Under the pieces are notes generated by a model, which was not told where the DNA came from, searched no databases, and saw only the letters and a list, made by a program, of their open reading frames with translations. A stretch of DNA of 64,000 nucleotides from Pseudomonadota bacterium. GTDB taxonomy: Bacteria > Pseudomonadota > Gammaproteobacteria > Steroidobacterales > JBCBZW01. This document shows positions 49,662-59,209 of this stretch, piece after piece. Position 1 is the stretch's first letter. Every line of letters begins with the position of its first letter. Location of the stretch: assembly GCA_039193195.1 (NCBI GenBank), contig JBCCWS010000006.1, positions 124,001-188,000 on the forward strand, read 5' to 3'. The position numbers were made by a program, and so were the translations under genes.

Positions 49662-51218
49662 ATGGCGGCACGTGCCCTCATGATACAAGGCACCGGTTCC
49701 AACGTCGGGAAGTCGGTGATCGTTGCGGGCCTCTGTCGTTTGGCACGGCGCCATGGGCTGCGCGTTGCGCCATTCAAACCGCAGAACATGTCGAACAACG
49801 CGGCGGTCACGCAGGAGGGTGGCGAAATTGGCCGCGCCCAGGCGCTCCAGGCGCGGGCAGCCGGTGTGGTGCCCAGCATTCACCACAATCCTGTACTGAT
49901 CAAACCAGAGAGCGACCGCGGAGCACGGCTACTTCTGCACGGCCGTCCGATCGGTCGCCTCGAGGCGCGCCACTACCGCGACCGCCGCGAGCGGTTGCTG
50001 GGCGGGGTGCTCCACAGCTTTTCCCATCTGGTCACGAACAACGATCTAATCCTCGTCGAAGGCGCCGGAAGCCCCGCCGAAGTCAATTTGCGCGACGGCG
50101 ATATCGCCAACATGGGGTTCGCCAGCGCGGCCGGTGTGCCCGTGGTCCTGATTGGCGATATCGACCGGGGTGGCGTCATCGCTTCCATTGTCGGTACCAA
50201 GACGGTGCTCGCGCCAAACGATGCCAGCCACGTGCGTGCTTTCATAATCAATCGCTTTCGCGGAGACCCGGATCTGTTCGCCGAGGGTATCGAGGTCATT
50301 CATCGGCAGACCGGCTGGCCATGTCTCGGCGTCATTCCATGGTTGGACGTAGTCGGTCGACTTCCCGCTGAGGACGCTGTGGACCTGGAGCGACCTATCG
50401 CCGGTAATCGGCAGGCGGTGAAAGAGCAGGTGCGGGCATTTGTCGAGCCACTGCAGATCGCGGTTCCGCTGATCTCGCGCATCGCCAATTTCGATGACCT
50501 TGACCCACTGCGCGCGGAACCCAACGTCGAGCTTCGCTTCGTGGTGCCAGGCACACGCCTTCCCGCAACCACTGATGTAGTGCTGCTGCCAGGTACCAAG
50601 GCCACCCTGGGCGACCTCAACATGCTGAGAGACCAGGGATGGGCGGAGCAGATCGTGGCGCACGCGAGGCGTGGTGGTTGGGTCACCGGGATCTGCGGTG
50701 GGATGCAAATGCTCGGGCGATCCGTTGCCGATCCGCAGGGGCTCGACGGTGTCCCCGGGGCGACCGAAGGCCTCGGTTTACTGGACTTTCGTACGGTGAT
50801 GGGACCCGAAAAAGAAGTGCGCGAAGCGAGCGGTCGGTGTCTCGCGAGCGATGCTCCCGTGCGTGGATACGAGATCCACTCGGGCAAAAGTGAGGGGGCC
50901 GCGCTCACCGCGCACCCGATGCTGCGGCTAGAGCGGCGCTTCCATGGTGCGCGCAGCCCCGACGGGCGGATCGAGGGGTGTTACCTGCACGGGTTGTTCA
51001 CCAACGACGCCTTTCGGCGCGCTTGGCTGGAGAGACGGCGACCCGGCGCAGGCTCGACCCTTTCCTTCGATGCAGAAGTAGACGCAGCGCTCGACGAGCT
51101 GGCCGACCGACTGGCCGAGCATCTGGATATCCACCAGCTCTTCGACATCGCGTCCGCGCCATCGCCGTCAGAGCCATCGGCCTCAGAGCCGTCGCCGTCC
51201 CCGGCCTCCAGTCCGTGA
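49662..51218 (+). CDS. cobQ: Adenosylcobyric acid synthase
   Basis: A 518-residue amidotransferase that uses glutamine and ATP to amidate four carboxylates of adenosylcobyrinic a,c-diamide. N-terminal dethiobiotin-synthetase-like ATPase (P-loop-like QGTGSNVGKS near 9-18, FKPQNMSNNAAVT, EGAGSPAEVNL) and C-terminal triad-type glutaminase domain with nucleophile Cys345 in TGICGGMQMLG and His443 in GCYLHGLF. The C-terminal 20 residues are a Ser/Pro/Glu repeat tail not typical of the family. ATG 49662 follows a GAGG site. The stop overlaps cbiB (GTGA). Cytosolic. Confidence 0.96.
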   Translation: MAARALMIQGTGSNVGKSVIVAGLCRLARRHGLRVAPFKPQNMSNNAAVTQEGGEIGRAQALQARAAGVVPSIHHNPVLIKPESDRGARLLLHGRPIGRLEARHYRDRRERLLGGVLHSFSHLVTNNDLILVEGAGSPAEVNLRDGDIANMGFASAAGVPVVLIGDIDRGGVIASIVGTKTVLAPNDASHVRAFIINRFRGDPDLFAEGIEVIHRQTGWPCLGVIPWLDVVGRLPAEDAVDLERPIAGNRQAVKEQVRAFVEPLQIAVPLISRIANFDDLDPLRAEPNVELRFVVPGTRLPATTDVVLLPGTKATLGDLNMLRDQGWAEQIVAHARRGGWVTGICGGMQMLGRSVADPQGLDGVPGATEGLGLLDFRTVMGPEKEVREASGRCLASDAPVRGYEIHSGKSEGAALTAHPMLRLERRFHGARSPDGRIEGCYLHGLFTNDAFRRAWLERRRPGAGSTLSFDAEVDAALDELADRLAEHLDIHQLFDIASAPSPSEPSASEPSPSPASSP

Positions 51219-52267
51219 GTGCCACCGGCGCCGCCACCGTGCTCGTGGCGCTGCTGGTGGAGTGGCGCTTCGGGTGGCCCGACTGGCTCTATCGAGCGAT
51301 ACGCCACCCTGTCGTCTGGATCGGATCTCTGGCCGCCTGGTGCGAACGGCGGTTCAACGTGGCGCACCACCCGCACGCCCTACGCTACATCGCTGGCTTG
51401 ATGACCTCGGTTGTGATCCTCACGGTCACGGTGGCGGTAGCCTGGAGCGTACAACAGGGCACATGGGGCGTATTCACCATTTACCTTCCAGATCTACTAG
51501 GTTATCCACCGAACGTACCCACGCTCATTGGCGCGACCGCGCAAGCGACCTCCGCCGTCGTCGTCACGGGCGTTGTCGCCTCCAGCCTGATCGCCGCCAG
51601 ATCGCTGCGTGAGCACGTAACAGATGTGCACGCACCCCTTAGCCGCGGCGAGCTGCACGCCGCCCGTGCCGCCGTCGCCCGGGTAGTCGGCCGGGACATC
51701 GATTCCTTGGATGCGCCCGCAGTGGCGCGCGCGTCAATCGAAACACTGGCCGAGAGCACCTGCGATGGGGTGGTCGCGCCACTGTTCTGGGGCGTGTTGC
51801 TCGGCCTGCCCGGCATGGCCGCTTACAAGGCCATCAACACCCTGGATTCGATGATCGGACACCGCAGCGATCGCTTCCACGCGTTTGGCGGATTCGCCGC
51901 CCGCCTCGACGACCTCGCTAACTGGATCCCCGCACGCGTTACCGCGCTCTTGATCGTGACGGTGGCTCACAAGCGGCATCAGGTCGCCTGGAGAACGGCA
52001 CGACGGGAAGCAGCCAACCACCGCTCGCCGAACGCCGGCTGGCCCGAGGCGGCAACGGCGGGCATGCTGGATGTGCGGCTATCGGGGCCGCGCCAGTACG
52101 AGGGGCAGACAGTGAACGAACCTTGGATCAGGCCGCAGGCGCCCGATCCCGATGCCAACACCCTGGCGACGGCGCTTGAGCGCTATCGCACCTCGATCGA
52201 ACTCGTGCTGGTGCCGGTGCTCGCGGGCATCACAGCGTTGGGCCTGATCCTGGGGGCCGCCTGGTGA
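51215..52267 (+). CDS. cbiB: Adenosylcobinamide-phosphate synthase
   Basis: A 350-residue membrane protein (also called CobD) that attaches aminopropanol (phosphate) to adenosylcobyric acid. GTG 51215 overlaps the cobQ stop; the frame is open upstream but that part lies inside cobQ. Family motifs: RHPVVWIGSLAAWCE near the N-terminus, ARASIETLAESTCDGVVAPLFWGVLLGLPG, AAYKAINTLDSMIGHRSDRF, LDDLANWIPAR, and APDPDANTLATALERY near the end. Several transmembrane segments. Second in the cobQ-cbiB-cobC run. Confidence 0.95.
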   Translation: MSATGAATVLVALLVEWRFGWPDWLYRAIRHPVVWIGSLAAWCERRFNVAHHPHALRYIAGLMTSVVILTVTVAVAWSVQQGTWGVFTIYLPDLLGYPPNVPTLIGATAQATSAVVVTGVVASSLIAARSLREHVTDVHAPLSRGELHAARAAVARVVGRDIDSLDAPAVARASIETLAESTCDGVVAPLFWGVLLGLPGMAAYKAINTLDSMIGHRSDRFHAFGGFAARLDDLANWIPARVTALLIVTVAHKRHQVAWRTARREAANHRSPNAGWPEAATAGMLDVRLSGPRQYEGQTVNEPWIRPQAPDPDANTLATALERYRTSIELVLVPVLAGITALGLILGAAW

Positions 52268-53289
52268 GCGGAGAGTTCTCGGCAGATCTCATGCACGGCG
52301 GTGCGCTGGATATCCTCCAGGCATCATTCCCCGAAGCACCTACTCCCTGGGTTGATCTTTCCACGGGCATCAATCCTTGGCCGTGGCCGATCCCCACGAT
52401 TCCCGAGGGGTCGCTCCATCACCTACCCACCCGCGCGGCCTCCGATGCTTGCCGGGAAGCAATGGCCAGCGCGTTCGGTGCCCCGGTGGACAGTGTGCTG
52501 CCCGTGCCCGGCACCGAGCTGATCATCCGCTTGCTCCCCACCGTGCTCGGCGCATCAACCCGCCGAATCTGTCTGGGCCGCACGACGTACGCCGATCATG
52601 CGAACGCGTGGCGCGCTGCCGGTGCCGCCATCCGCGAGGTCGACGACCCGCTGGCAGCGAGCTCAGACGAGGACGTCGTCGTGTGCAACCCCAATAACCC
52701 AACCGGGCAGGGGTGCGACCGGGCCGAACTGGAAGCGGCACGCGCGGCGCGTGAGGACACGGGCCATTGGCTGATCATCGATGAGGCGTATGCGGATCTC
52801 ACCCCGGCCCGATCGCTCGCCCAATGGGGCGGACGTGACGGACTGGTGATCCTGCGATCGTTCGGCAAGTTCTTTGGCCTGGCCGGCGTCAGGCTCGGCG
52901 CGCTCATCGCGCCGCATCGGGTAATCAAGGCGGTAGAGAAACTGCTCGGGCAGTGGGCGGTGGCCGGCCCGGCCCTGTGGCTGGGAACGCTCGCCTACGC
53001 GGACAAGGGCTGGCACGAACAAACGCGTCAACGACTGCAGCAGGCGCAGGCAAACCTTGATCACACGTTGTGCCAGGTCGCCGCGGCTCATCAACTGTCG
53101 ATTGAAGGGGGTACTTCGTTGTTTCGCTACGTGCGGGTGCGCGACGCCCATGCTCTGTGGTTCCACCTCGCCCGATCGGGCGTGTATGTGCGCCGATTTC
53201 ACTGGTCGCGATATCACTTGCGCATCGGACTGCCCGCCGACGAGCAGGGCCTGGCACGCCTGCGCGAGGCGGCTACCCCTTCAGCTTGA
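52264..53289 (+). CDS. cobC: L-threonine-O-3-phosphate decarboxylase
   Basis: A 341-residue PLP enzyme of the class I/II aminotransferase fold (Salmonella CobD, Pseudomonas CobC) making aminopropanol phosphate for the cobalamin side chain. GTG 52264 overlaps cbiB. Motifs: HGG near residue 11, DLSTGINPWPW, CNPNNPTGQ, IIDEAYADL, and the PLP lysine Lys202 in SFGKFFGLAGVRLG. Its substrate-product link to CbiB fits the translational coupling. The 3' end overlaps the convergent cobU gene by 17 bases. Confidence 0.94.
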   Translation: MSGEFSADLMHGGALDILQASFPEAPTPWVDLSTGINPWPWPIPTIPEGSLHHLPTRAASDACREAMASAFGAPVDSVLPVPGTELIIRLLPTVLGASTRRICLGRTTYADHANAWRAAGAAIREVDDPLAASSDEDVVVCNPNNPTGQGCDRAELEAARAAREDTGHWLIIDEAYADLTPARSLAQWGGRDGLVILRSFGKFFGLAGVRLGALIAPHRVIKAVEKLLGQWAVAGPALWLGTLAYADKGWHEQTRQRLQQAQANLDHTLCQVAAAHQLSIEGGTSLFRYVRVRDAHALWFHLARSGVYVRRFHWSRYHLRIGLPADEQGLARLREAATPSA

Positions 53290-53791
53290 GGGGAATGCCG
53301 GCGGCAATGAACTCGACCGTAGCGACGGTTTGCGCAACGCGTTGGTTGAGGCGCCCCTGAGCGTCTCGAAATGCCCGCCCCAGGGAGGTCTCCGGCACCA
53401 AGCCCAGGCCCACTTCGTTGGACACGAGCACCACCGGCACACCGCTATCACGAAGTGCGGCCAAGAGCTGATCGGTCGCCTCGTCAACACCAGGTTGCAC
53501 CGCCTCCATCAGGTTGGCCAGCCACAGCGTGAGGCAGTCGACGGCGATGCCGTCCGACCGGTCCTGCAATTGCCCTATCGCCTGCGCCAGGCCGAGCGGC
53601 GATTCCACCGTCTCCCAGTGCGCGCCGCGCTCCTGCCGATGACGCTGGATTCGCGCCGCCATTTCGCCATCGCGCGGCTCGGCGGTGGCGATCATCGCGG
53701 GCCGGCGCATGTTCTCCATGAGCGCAAGCGCGCGAGCGCTCTTACCTGATCTAGCGCCGCCAAGAACCAGTGTGTGCAGTCGTTCAGTCAC
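53273..53791 (-). CDS. cobU: Adenosylcobinamide kinase / adenosylcobinamide-phosphate guanylyltransferase
   Basis: A 172-residue bifunctional enzyme (CobU/CobP) that phosphorylates adenosylcobinamide and adds GMP. P-loop GGARSGKS at 11-18, TAEPRDGEMAARIQRHRQERG with the guanylyl-accepting His, DCLTLWLANLM, and VVLVSNEVGLGLVPETSLGRAFRDAQGRLNQRVA, all typical. It is convergent with cobC, overlapping it by 17 bases, so it has a separate promoter. cobV, cobT and cobO are not nearby. Confidence 0.95.
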   Translation of the reverse strand: MTERLHTLVLGGARSGKSARALALMENMRRPAMIATAEPRDGEMAARIQRHRQERGAHWETVESPLGLAQAIGQLQDRSDGIAVDCLTLWLANLMEAVQPGVDEATDQLLAALRDSGVPVVLVSNEVGLGLVPETSLGRAFRDAQGRLNQRVAQTVATVEFIAAGIPLKLKG

Positions 53792-53971
53792 AGGCAGATC
53801 GCTCTCTAGGTGCCTTGGCGGGTAGGCGTCCGGCCGGACGCGACCTGACCGGTTCGCGAGCTGGTACCACGCCCGGCCCCGCTTACGTCATGAGGAGGCG
53901 CTTACCGCTACCCTTGATCCGGAGTGTGTACGCAAGGAGTACGACTAGGCGCCGGCTCCAGGTACCCGGTT

Positions 53972-54592
53972 TTACTGATCCCCCACGAAGCCGCTCCGTC
54001 CATCACGCTTGCTGTAGTGACGCTCGGTGAGTTCGTGCCGTTCCTGCGCTTCCAAGCAGAGCGTCGCGATCGGACGCGCCTCCAGACGACGCAGACCGAT
54101 CTCCTCGCCCGTTTCCTCACAAAAGCCATAGGTGCCATCGCTGATGCGCTCCAGGGCGGCGTCGACTTTGCGAATCAGCTTGCGCCCCCGATCCCGTGTT
54201 CTCAGTTCCAAGCCGAGGTCGGTCTCCTGGGTCGCGCGATCGTTCGTGTCGGGGAGCGCGCCGCCTCCCTCTTGAAGCAGGTTAATCGTGCGATCCACCT
54301 CCTCCATCAGGGCACCCTTCCAGTTCTCGAGGATGGTGCGAAAGTGCTCGACTTGGCCTTCGCTCATGTAGGGTTCGTTCTTCTTCGGCTTGTAGGGCGC
54401 CACACCGTAGGCGCTGCGTCCCGCGGAGCGATTCTCATGGGGGGCGGTTGCCGCCTTCGATCGCACGCTGGAGCGCGCTACTACCTCTTTCGAACTTGCC
54501 TTGGCTTTCGAACTCGCTTTGGCTTTAGTCCTGCCGCTGGCCTTGGCGGTCTTTGTGGCTGCCTTCCGCCGGACTCGTGGTGTTTGCGCCAT
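53972..54592 (-). CDS. dksA: DksA-family RNA polymerase-binding regulator with a half-lost zinc site
   Basis: 206 residues: a Lys/Ala/Ser-rich extension of about 70, then a DksA/TraR core. The coiled-coil tip DTNDRATQETD carries Asp115, Asp118 and Ala120 at the places of E. coli Asp71, Asp74 and Ala76, which act in the polymerase secondary channel with ppGpp. The zinc finger reads CEET...CLEA: Cys158 and Cys179 remain, but the second and fourth ligands are Thr161 and Ala182. Alphaproteobacterial DksA proteins show similar losses. It probably still binds polymerase, perhaps with altered zinc or redox response. The basic tail may bind nucleic acid. Confidence 0.9.
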   Translation of the reverse strand: MAQTPRVRRKAATKTAKASGRTKAKASSKAKASSKEVVARSSVRSKAATAPHENRSAGRSAYGVAPYKPKKNEPYMSEGQVEHFRTILENWKGALMEEVDRTINLLQEGGGALPDTNDRATQETDLGLELRTRDRGRKLIRKVDAALERISDGTYGFCEETGEEIGLRRLEARPIATLCLEAQERHELTERHYSKRDGRSGFVGDQ

Positions 54593-54837
54593 TCTTCGAC
54601 CCTCTGTGAGCGGAGCGCGCTACGTTGAAGGAACCCGGCGAGGGCCGCTGATGAGACGCGGCACTCGCACGCCACAAAAGCAGGATACCAACGGGCCTAC
54701 TAAACGCAGGCCTAGGGATGTTATAGGGTTACGCTTAGAGCCCGCAAGGCTACGGGAGGACGCGAGTTCCGCACGAGCGAGACTGTCTGGTCGGCGCCTC
54801 ATCCCCTCAGCCACCCCTCCGCCTCCGGCAGATCCGC

Positions 54838-55047
54838 TCAATCCCCCGGGGCCTGCCACAACCCCTGCTGGATCGCCTCCATCAGCTGCTCGCAGCGGTC
54901 GTACAGCGCGTCCGGATTGTGCCGTTGTGGGAACGGGAGGGTGTCGTCGTCGCCTACGTATTCATCGGTCACAGCGGCGTACTGATCGTCCCGCACCAAC
55001 CTCGCCGTGGCGTCGCAGTCGAACAGGTAATCCACCGTCACCGCCAT
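54838..55047 (-). CDS. Small acidic hypothetical protein
   Basis: A 69-residue frame (MAVTVDYLFDCDATARL...) with balanced, acidic composition (YVGDDDTLPF; DALYDRCEQLMEAI), unlike shadow frames nearby. ATG 55047 has only a weak AGGG-type site upstream. It lies between dksA and the DUF11 gene on the same strand. I recognise no family; function unknown, and it may not be expressed. Confidence 0.45.
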   Translation of the reverse strand: MAVTVDYLFDCDATARLVRDDQYAAVTDEYVGDDDTLPFPQRHNPDALYDRCEQLMEAIQQGLWQAPGD

Positions 55048-55088
55048 CTTGAAGCCACCCTGGGAATCAAGGGCCTGGTGCCCTAGTG

Positions 55089-55114
55089 GATCGAGGGGCC
55101 GAAGCCCCTCGATC
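55089..55114. terminator. Hairpin downstream of the DUF11 gene
   Basis: GATCGAGGGG (55089-55098) and CCCCTCGATC (55105-55114) are perfect inverse complements around a six-base loop, about 30 bases past the DUF11 protein stop. A second small stem (AGGGAGACTCTCCCT) lies between. No T-run follows, so termination strength is uncertain. Confidence 0.55.
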
Positions 55115-55142
55115 TCGCCTCGAACACAGAGGGAGACTCTCC

Positions 55143-58100
55143 CTAGGGCACGATTTCGCTCGGTCCCGGCGGCTGCCCGAGCAGGCCACGGAAGATGACG
55201 AAGTCCGCCCCGGTCACGATGCCATCACCATCGAGATCCTGGTCGGGGCTGTCGGTGCTCTGGATCTCGTTGCGGAACAGGAAGAAGTCGATTCCCGTGG
55301 TGAGTAGATCGCCGTTGAAGTCACCGTCGCAAAGATTGCCGAAGCCATCGCCATTCGAGTCCCGCTGGTCCGTATTGCTCACGAACGTGCAGTTGTCGTA
55401 GGCGTTACCGATGCCATCGGCGTCAGCGTCACTGTCCGCTCCAACGGGCAAACGAACCACGTGCCAGCTTTCCGTGCCCGTGGCCTCCGTGACCCGCAAG
55501 CGCCAGTCGACGATACTGCCCTCGCTAGTGCCCAACGACACGAACGGCGGGAGACTCACCGTTAGCTGCTCGCCTGGATCGATGCTATCGATGTTCCAGA
55601 TCAAGAAGTCGTTGGCACTACAAGAGCTGGAGTTGCCATCGTTCGCCTGAGCGCAGGAAGCGCCCGTGTCGATGCCCCCGGTGGCCTCCGCCTCGTTCAA
55701 GTTGTTCAAGCGCTGGGGATAGCGGATGACCAACTGCGCGTCGAGGATCGTGTTGTTGGTGAAGTTATCCACCACGGCGACCACGTTCGTCTGTTGCCCC
55801 GGCAGGGCCGGTAGGGGGTTGACGGCGAAGCGTACCGCAAGAGGCAAGGGACTCGACACGTAGCCTGTTTCGCGCACCCGGCGGACCGTGGGGGCGAAGC
55901 CGCTGGTGCCTTCGAGCGTGGCTCCTACCACCAGCAGATCGCCGGCTTCGGCCACATTCCTGACGCGCACCTGAACCACTCGTTGACCGATGCTGTTCAC
56001 CGGGAGATCACCCAGCTCCCAGCGTACGCGCGTGCCCGCAAGGACGCCTCCGTCGGTGGCCCCCAGGAAGATCACGTTGCTCGGCAGCGTGAGTGTAAGA
56101 GAGGCATCGGAAATGCCACTCTGCGAGGGGTTGCCGTAGCGGACGGCATAGCTGACCACCTGACCGGGCGCGGCCGGGTCTGCACTCTCGTCGATCGACA
56201 GGGCGGCCACGGCGTTGCTGTCCACGGCGAGCGTCGTGCTCTCCCAAGCCCGTGAACCATTCGCCTCGGTGATGCGCGCCTCCCAATCGACCAGCGCACC
56301 GCTTGGGGCACCGGTACCCACCGTGACCGGGAACGATAGCTCGACGGACTGGCCTGGGTTGAGCTGGTCGAAGTTCCAGATCAGCAGATCGTTCACGGAG
56401 CAGCTGGAGGAGTTGCCATCGTTGGCCTGAGCACAGGAGCTACCCACGTTCAAGCCGCCGAGCGTCAGCGCCTCGGAGAGGCTGAACAGACGTTCGGGGT
56501 AGCGCACCAGGACCTCTGCATCGAGAACGGGGCTATTGCTGGTGTTCGTCAGATTCAGGCTGACCAGCACCTGCTCACCGGGCGTTGCCGGGGAGGGGTT
56601 GACGTTCATGGACAAGGCAAGGGGGCCACCATCGTTCACGTAGGCCGTCTCGCGGATACGCCGGACGCTCGGCTGGAAGTTGGAGGTGCCCTGGAGCTCA
56701 CCGTTGGCGGCGAGTAGCGTACCCGGGGCCAAACCTGCATCGACCATGACCGTCACCGACTCCTGGCCGACGAAGCCCGTGGGCAGATCACCGAAGTTCC
56801 AGCTCACCTCGTCACCGTTCACCATGGCGCCATCGCTCAGGGCCACCAGGGTGACGGCGGCGGGTAGCGTGAAGGTCAGCTGAGCATCGTTGAGGCTGGT
56901 GACCGATGGGTTGCCATAGGTGAGTGTATAGGTCATCAGCTCGCCGGCGGCGATCGGATCCTGGTCTTCATCGATCGCCAGGGATGCGACCGCGTTGGCG
57001 TCCACGGCGAGCGTGGTGCTCTCCCAGGCGCGAGAGCCGTTTGCTTCGGTCACGCGTGCCTCCCAATCGATCAATGCACCGCTGGGCGCACTGCTGCCCA
57101 CGGTGACAGGGAAGGACAGCTCGATGGACTGACCTGGGTTGAGCTGGTCGAAGTCCCAGATGAGCAGGTCGTTGATCGAGCAGCTCGAGGAGTTGCCGTC
57201 GTTCGCCTGGGCGCAGGATGCAGAGACGTTCAGGCCGCCAAGGGTCAGCGACTCCGAGAGGTTGAAGATCCCCCCCGGGTAGCGCACGAGTACCTGCGCA
57301 TCGAGCACGGGGCTGTTGCTGGTGTTCGCTAGGTTCAAGCTGATCAGGACTTGCTCGTTGGGCTGAGCCGGTGCGGGGTTCACGTTCACGGTCAGGGCCA
57401 AGGGGCCACCGTCATTCACGTAGGCAGTCTCGCGGATGCGCCGCACGGAGGGGAGGAAGTTGGAGGTGCCTGTGAGCTCGCCGTTGACCGCCAGTAGAGT
57501 GCCCGCGGTGAGGCCTGCGTCGACGGTGACCGAGAGCGTCTCGCGGCCGACAAAGCCCGTGGGCAGGTCACCGAAGTCCCAGCTGATCTCATCGCCATTC
57601 ACCATGAAGTTGCCCGAGGCGGTGAGCAGCGTCGTGCCAGGCGGCAGCGTGAGCGCAAGCTGCGTGTCGTTGAAACTCGTGGTGGACGGATTGCCGTAGT
57701 TGAGCGTGTAGGTGAGCACCTCGCCCGCCGGGATGGGGTCGCGGTCCTCGTCGATGGAGAGAGAGGCGACGGCGTTGCCGTCCACGGGCAGCGTCACACT
57801 CTCCCAGGCAAGGGAGCCGTTAGCTTCGCTGATACGCGCCTCCCAATCGATCAGCGTGCCACTGGGGGCGCTGCTGCCAACGGTCACGGGGAAGGACAGC
57901 TCGATCGACTGCCCAGGGTTCAGCTGATCGAAGTCGAAGATCAGAAGATCGTTGATCGAGCAGGAGCTGGAGTTACCGTCGTTGGCTTGGGCGCAGGAGG
58001 CGCTCACGTTCAGCCCGCCCACCGTGAGCGATTCGCTCAAGTTGAACAGGCGGCCTGGGTAGCGCAGGAGCACCTGCGCATCGAACACCGGGAAGTTAGC

Positions 58101-59072
58101 GGTGTTGGCTAGGTTCAAGCTCACCAGTACCTGCTCGCTGGGCTGCGCGGGCGAGGCGTTGATGTTGACGGACAGCGCCAGGGGGCCACCGTTGTTGACG
58201 TAGGCGATCTCGCGCGTGGTGCGCGTGGAGGGCAGGAAGTTGGAGGTGCCGGCGAACTCGCCATCGACCGGCAGCAGAGTGCCCGGCGCAAGGCCCGTAT
58301 CCACGGCCACGGAGACGCGTTCACGACCGACGAAGCCCGCCGGTAGGTTGCCGAAGCTCCAGCTGACTTCGTTGCCGTCGACCACGGCGCCGCCGGAAGC
58401 ACTGACTACCGTGGTGCCTGCGGGAACGTCCACGGTGAGAACCGCGTCGTTGAAGTTGGTGACGGAGGGATTGCCGTAGTCCACCGTGTAGGTCAGCAGT
58501 TCGCCCGCACCGACGGGATCCTGATCCTCGGCGATCGTCAGGGAGGCTACCGCGTTGCCATCGACGATGATCGAAGCATCGTCGCTGCTGCGTACGACAC
58601 CGAACTCCGTGACTTCCGCAACCCAAGGGATCGCGCTGCCTTCGAAGGCGCCCGCTGAGACGGTGACGGGAAACGACAGGATCGTGGCTGCCCCTGGCGC
58701 TAGCGGGGCGAGGTTCCAGATCAGCAGATCCCCTTCGCTGCAGCTGCTGCTATTGCCATCGTTCGCTTGGGCGCAGGACTCGGACACACTCAGGCCACCG
58801 AGTACCAGGCTTTCGGACAGGTTGTTCACGCCCGCAGGGTACGGGGTCGTGACCCTCAAATCCGTCTCGAGAGAAGTGCCGGGATTCGACACCGCAATCG
58901 ACACGATGACCTGCTCCGACGTTTGCGCCGGGTTTGCTGATAGCTGCACATCGACATCCACCGCGGCGAGGGCTTGACCGCCAACGCCCAGTGAGAGTCC
59001 GCAGGCCGCCAGGCAACCCCACCAGGCGGGGTTCCTTCTCATCCTCTCCGTGGGAGGTTGCATTGCATTCAT
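55143..59072 (-). CDS. Very large exported DUF11-type repeat protein with dockerin-like C-terminus
   Basis: About 1309 residues from ATG 59072, which has a good AGAGGA site; the frame is open to 59114. A signal peptide ends at QALA. Five long repeats of about 230 residues follow, each with conserved-repeat (DUF11-like) folds such as VLVSLNLANTxNxPVLDAQVLVRYP and the hallmark SCAQANDGNSSSCS followed by DLLIWNxDQLNPGQSxELSFPVTV; the paired cysteines probably form a disulfide in each. The end has a thrombospondin-3-like DSDADADGIGNAYDNC and two dockerin-like calcium loops (GDFNGDLLTTGIDFFLF; DLDGDGIVTGADFVIF). No anchor or sorting signal is seen. Extracellular scaffold or surface layer role is inferred. 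Confidence 0.85.
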   Translation of the reverse strand: MNAMQPPTERMRRNPAWWGCLAACGLSLGVGGQALAAVDVDVQLSANPAQTSEQVIVSIAVSNPGTSLETDLRVTTPYPAGVNNLSESLVLGGLSVSESCAQANDGNSSSCSEGDLLIWNLAPLAPGAATILSFPVTVSAGAFEGSAIPWVAEVTEFGVVRSSDDASIIVDGNAVASLTIAEDQDPVGAGELLTYTVDYGNPSVTNFNDAVLTVDVPAGTTVVSASGGAVVDGNEVSWSFGNLPAGFVGRERVSVAVDTGLAPGTLLPVDGEFAGTSNFLPSTRTTREIAYVNNGGPLALSVNINASPAQPSEQVLVSLNLANTANFPVFDAQVLLRYPGRLFNLSESLTVGGLNVSASCAQANDGNSSSCSINDLLIFDFDQLNPGQSIELSFPVTVGSSAPSGTLIDWEARISEANGSLAWESVTLPVDGNAVASLSIDEDRDPIPAGEVLTYTLNYGNPSTTSFNDTQLALTLPPGTTLLTASGNFMVNGDEISWDFGDLPTGFVGRETLSVTVDAGLTAGTLLAVNGELTGTSNFLPSVRRIRETAYVNDGGPLALTVNVNPAPAQPNEQVLISLNLANTSNSPVLDAQVLVRYPGGIFNLSESLTLGGLNVSASCAQANDGNSSSCSINDLLIWDFDQLNPGQSIELSFPVTVGSSAPSGALIDWEARVTEANGSRAWESTTLAVDANAVASLAIDEDQDPIAAGELMTYTLTYGNPSVTSLNDAQLTFTLPAAVTLVALSDGAMVNGDEVSWNFGDLPTGFVGQESVTVMVDAGLAPGTLLAANGELQGTSNFQPSVRRIRETAYVNDGGPLALSMNVNPSPATPGEQVLVSLNLTNTSNSPVLDAEVLVRYPERLFSLSEALTLGGLNVGSSCAQANDGNSSSCSVNDLLIWNFDQLNPGQSVELSFPVTVGTGAPSGALVDWEARITEANGSRAWESTTLAVDSNAVAALSIDESADPAAPGQVVSYAVRYGNPSQSGISDASLTLTLPSNVIFLGATDGGVLAGTRVRWELGDLPVNSIGQRVVQVRVRNVAEAGDLLVVGATLEGTSGFAPTVRRVRETGYVSSPLPLAVRFAVNPLPALPGQQTNVVAVVDNFTNNTILDAQLVIRYPQRLNNLNEAEATGGIDTGASCAQANDGNSSSCSANDFLIWNIDSIDPGEQLTVSLPPFVSLGTSEGSIVDWRLRVTEATGTESWHVVRLPVGADSDADADGIGNAYDNCTFVSNTDQRDSNGDGFGNLCDGDFNGDLLTTGIDFFLFRNEIQSTDSPDQDLDGDGIVTGADFVIFRGLLGQPPGPSEIVP

Positions 59073-59209
59073 CGTTAAAGTCCTCTTACACATCGCTTTG
59101 GATAACATCAACATTCCTTCTCCCGGACATCTTTCGATGTCTCTACGCTCCTCACTAGGTCACTCGTCTTCCTCCCTTGTGGCACTAACTGCCCTGACGT
59201 CGCACCGGT

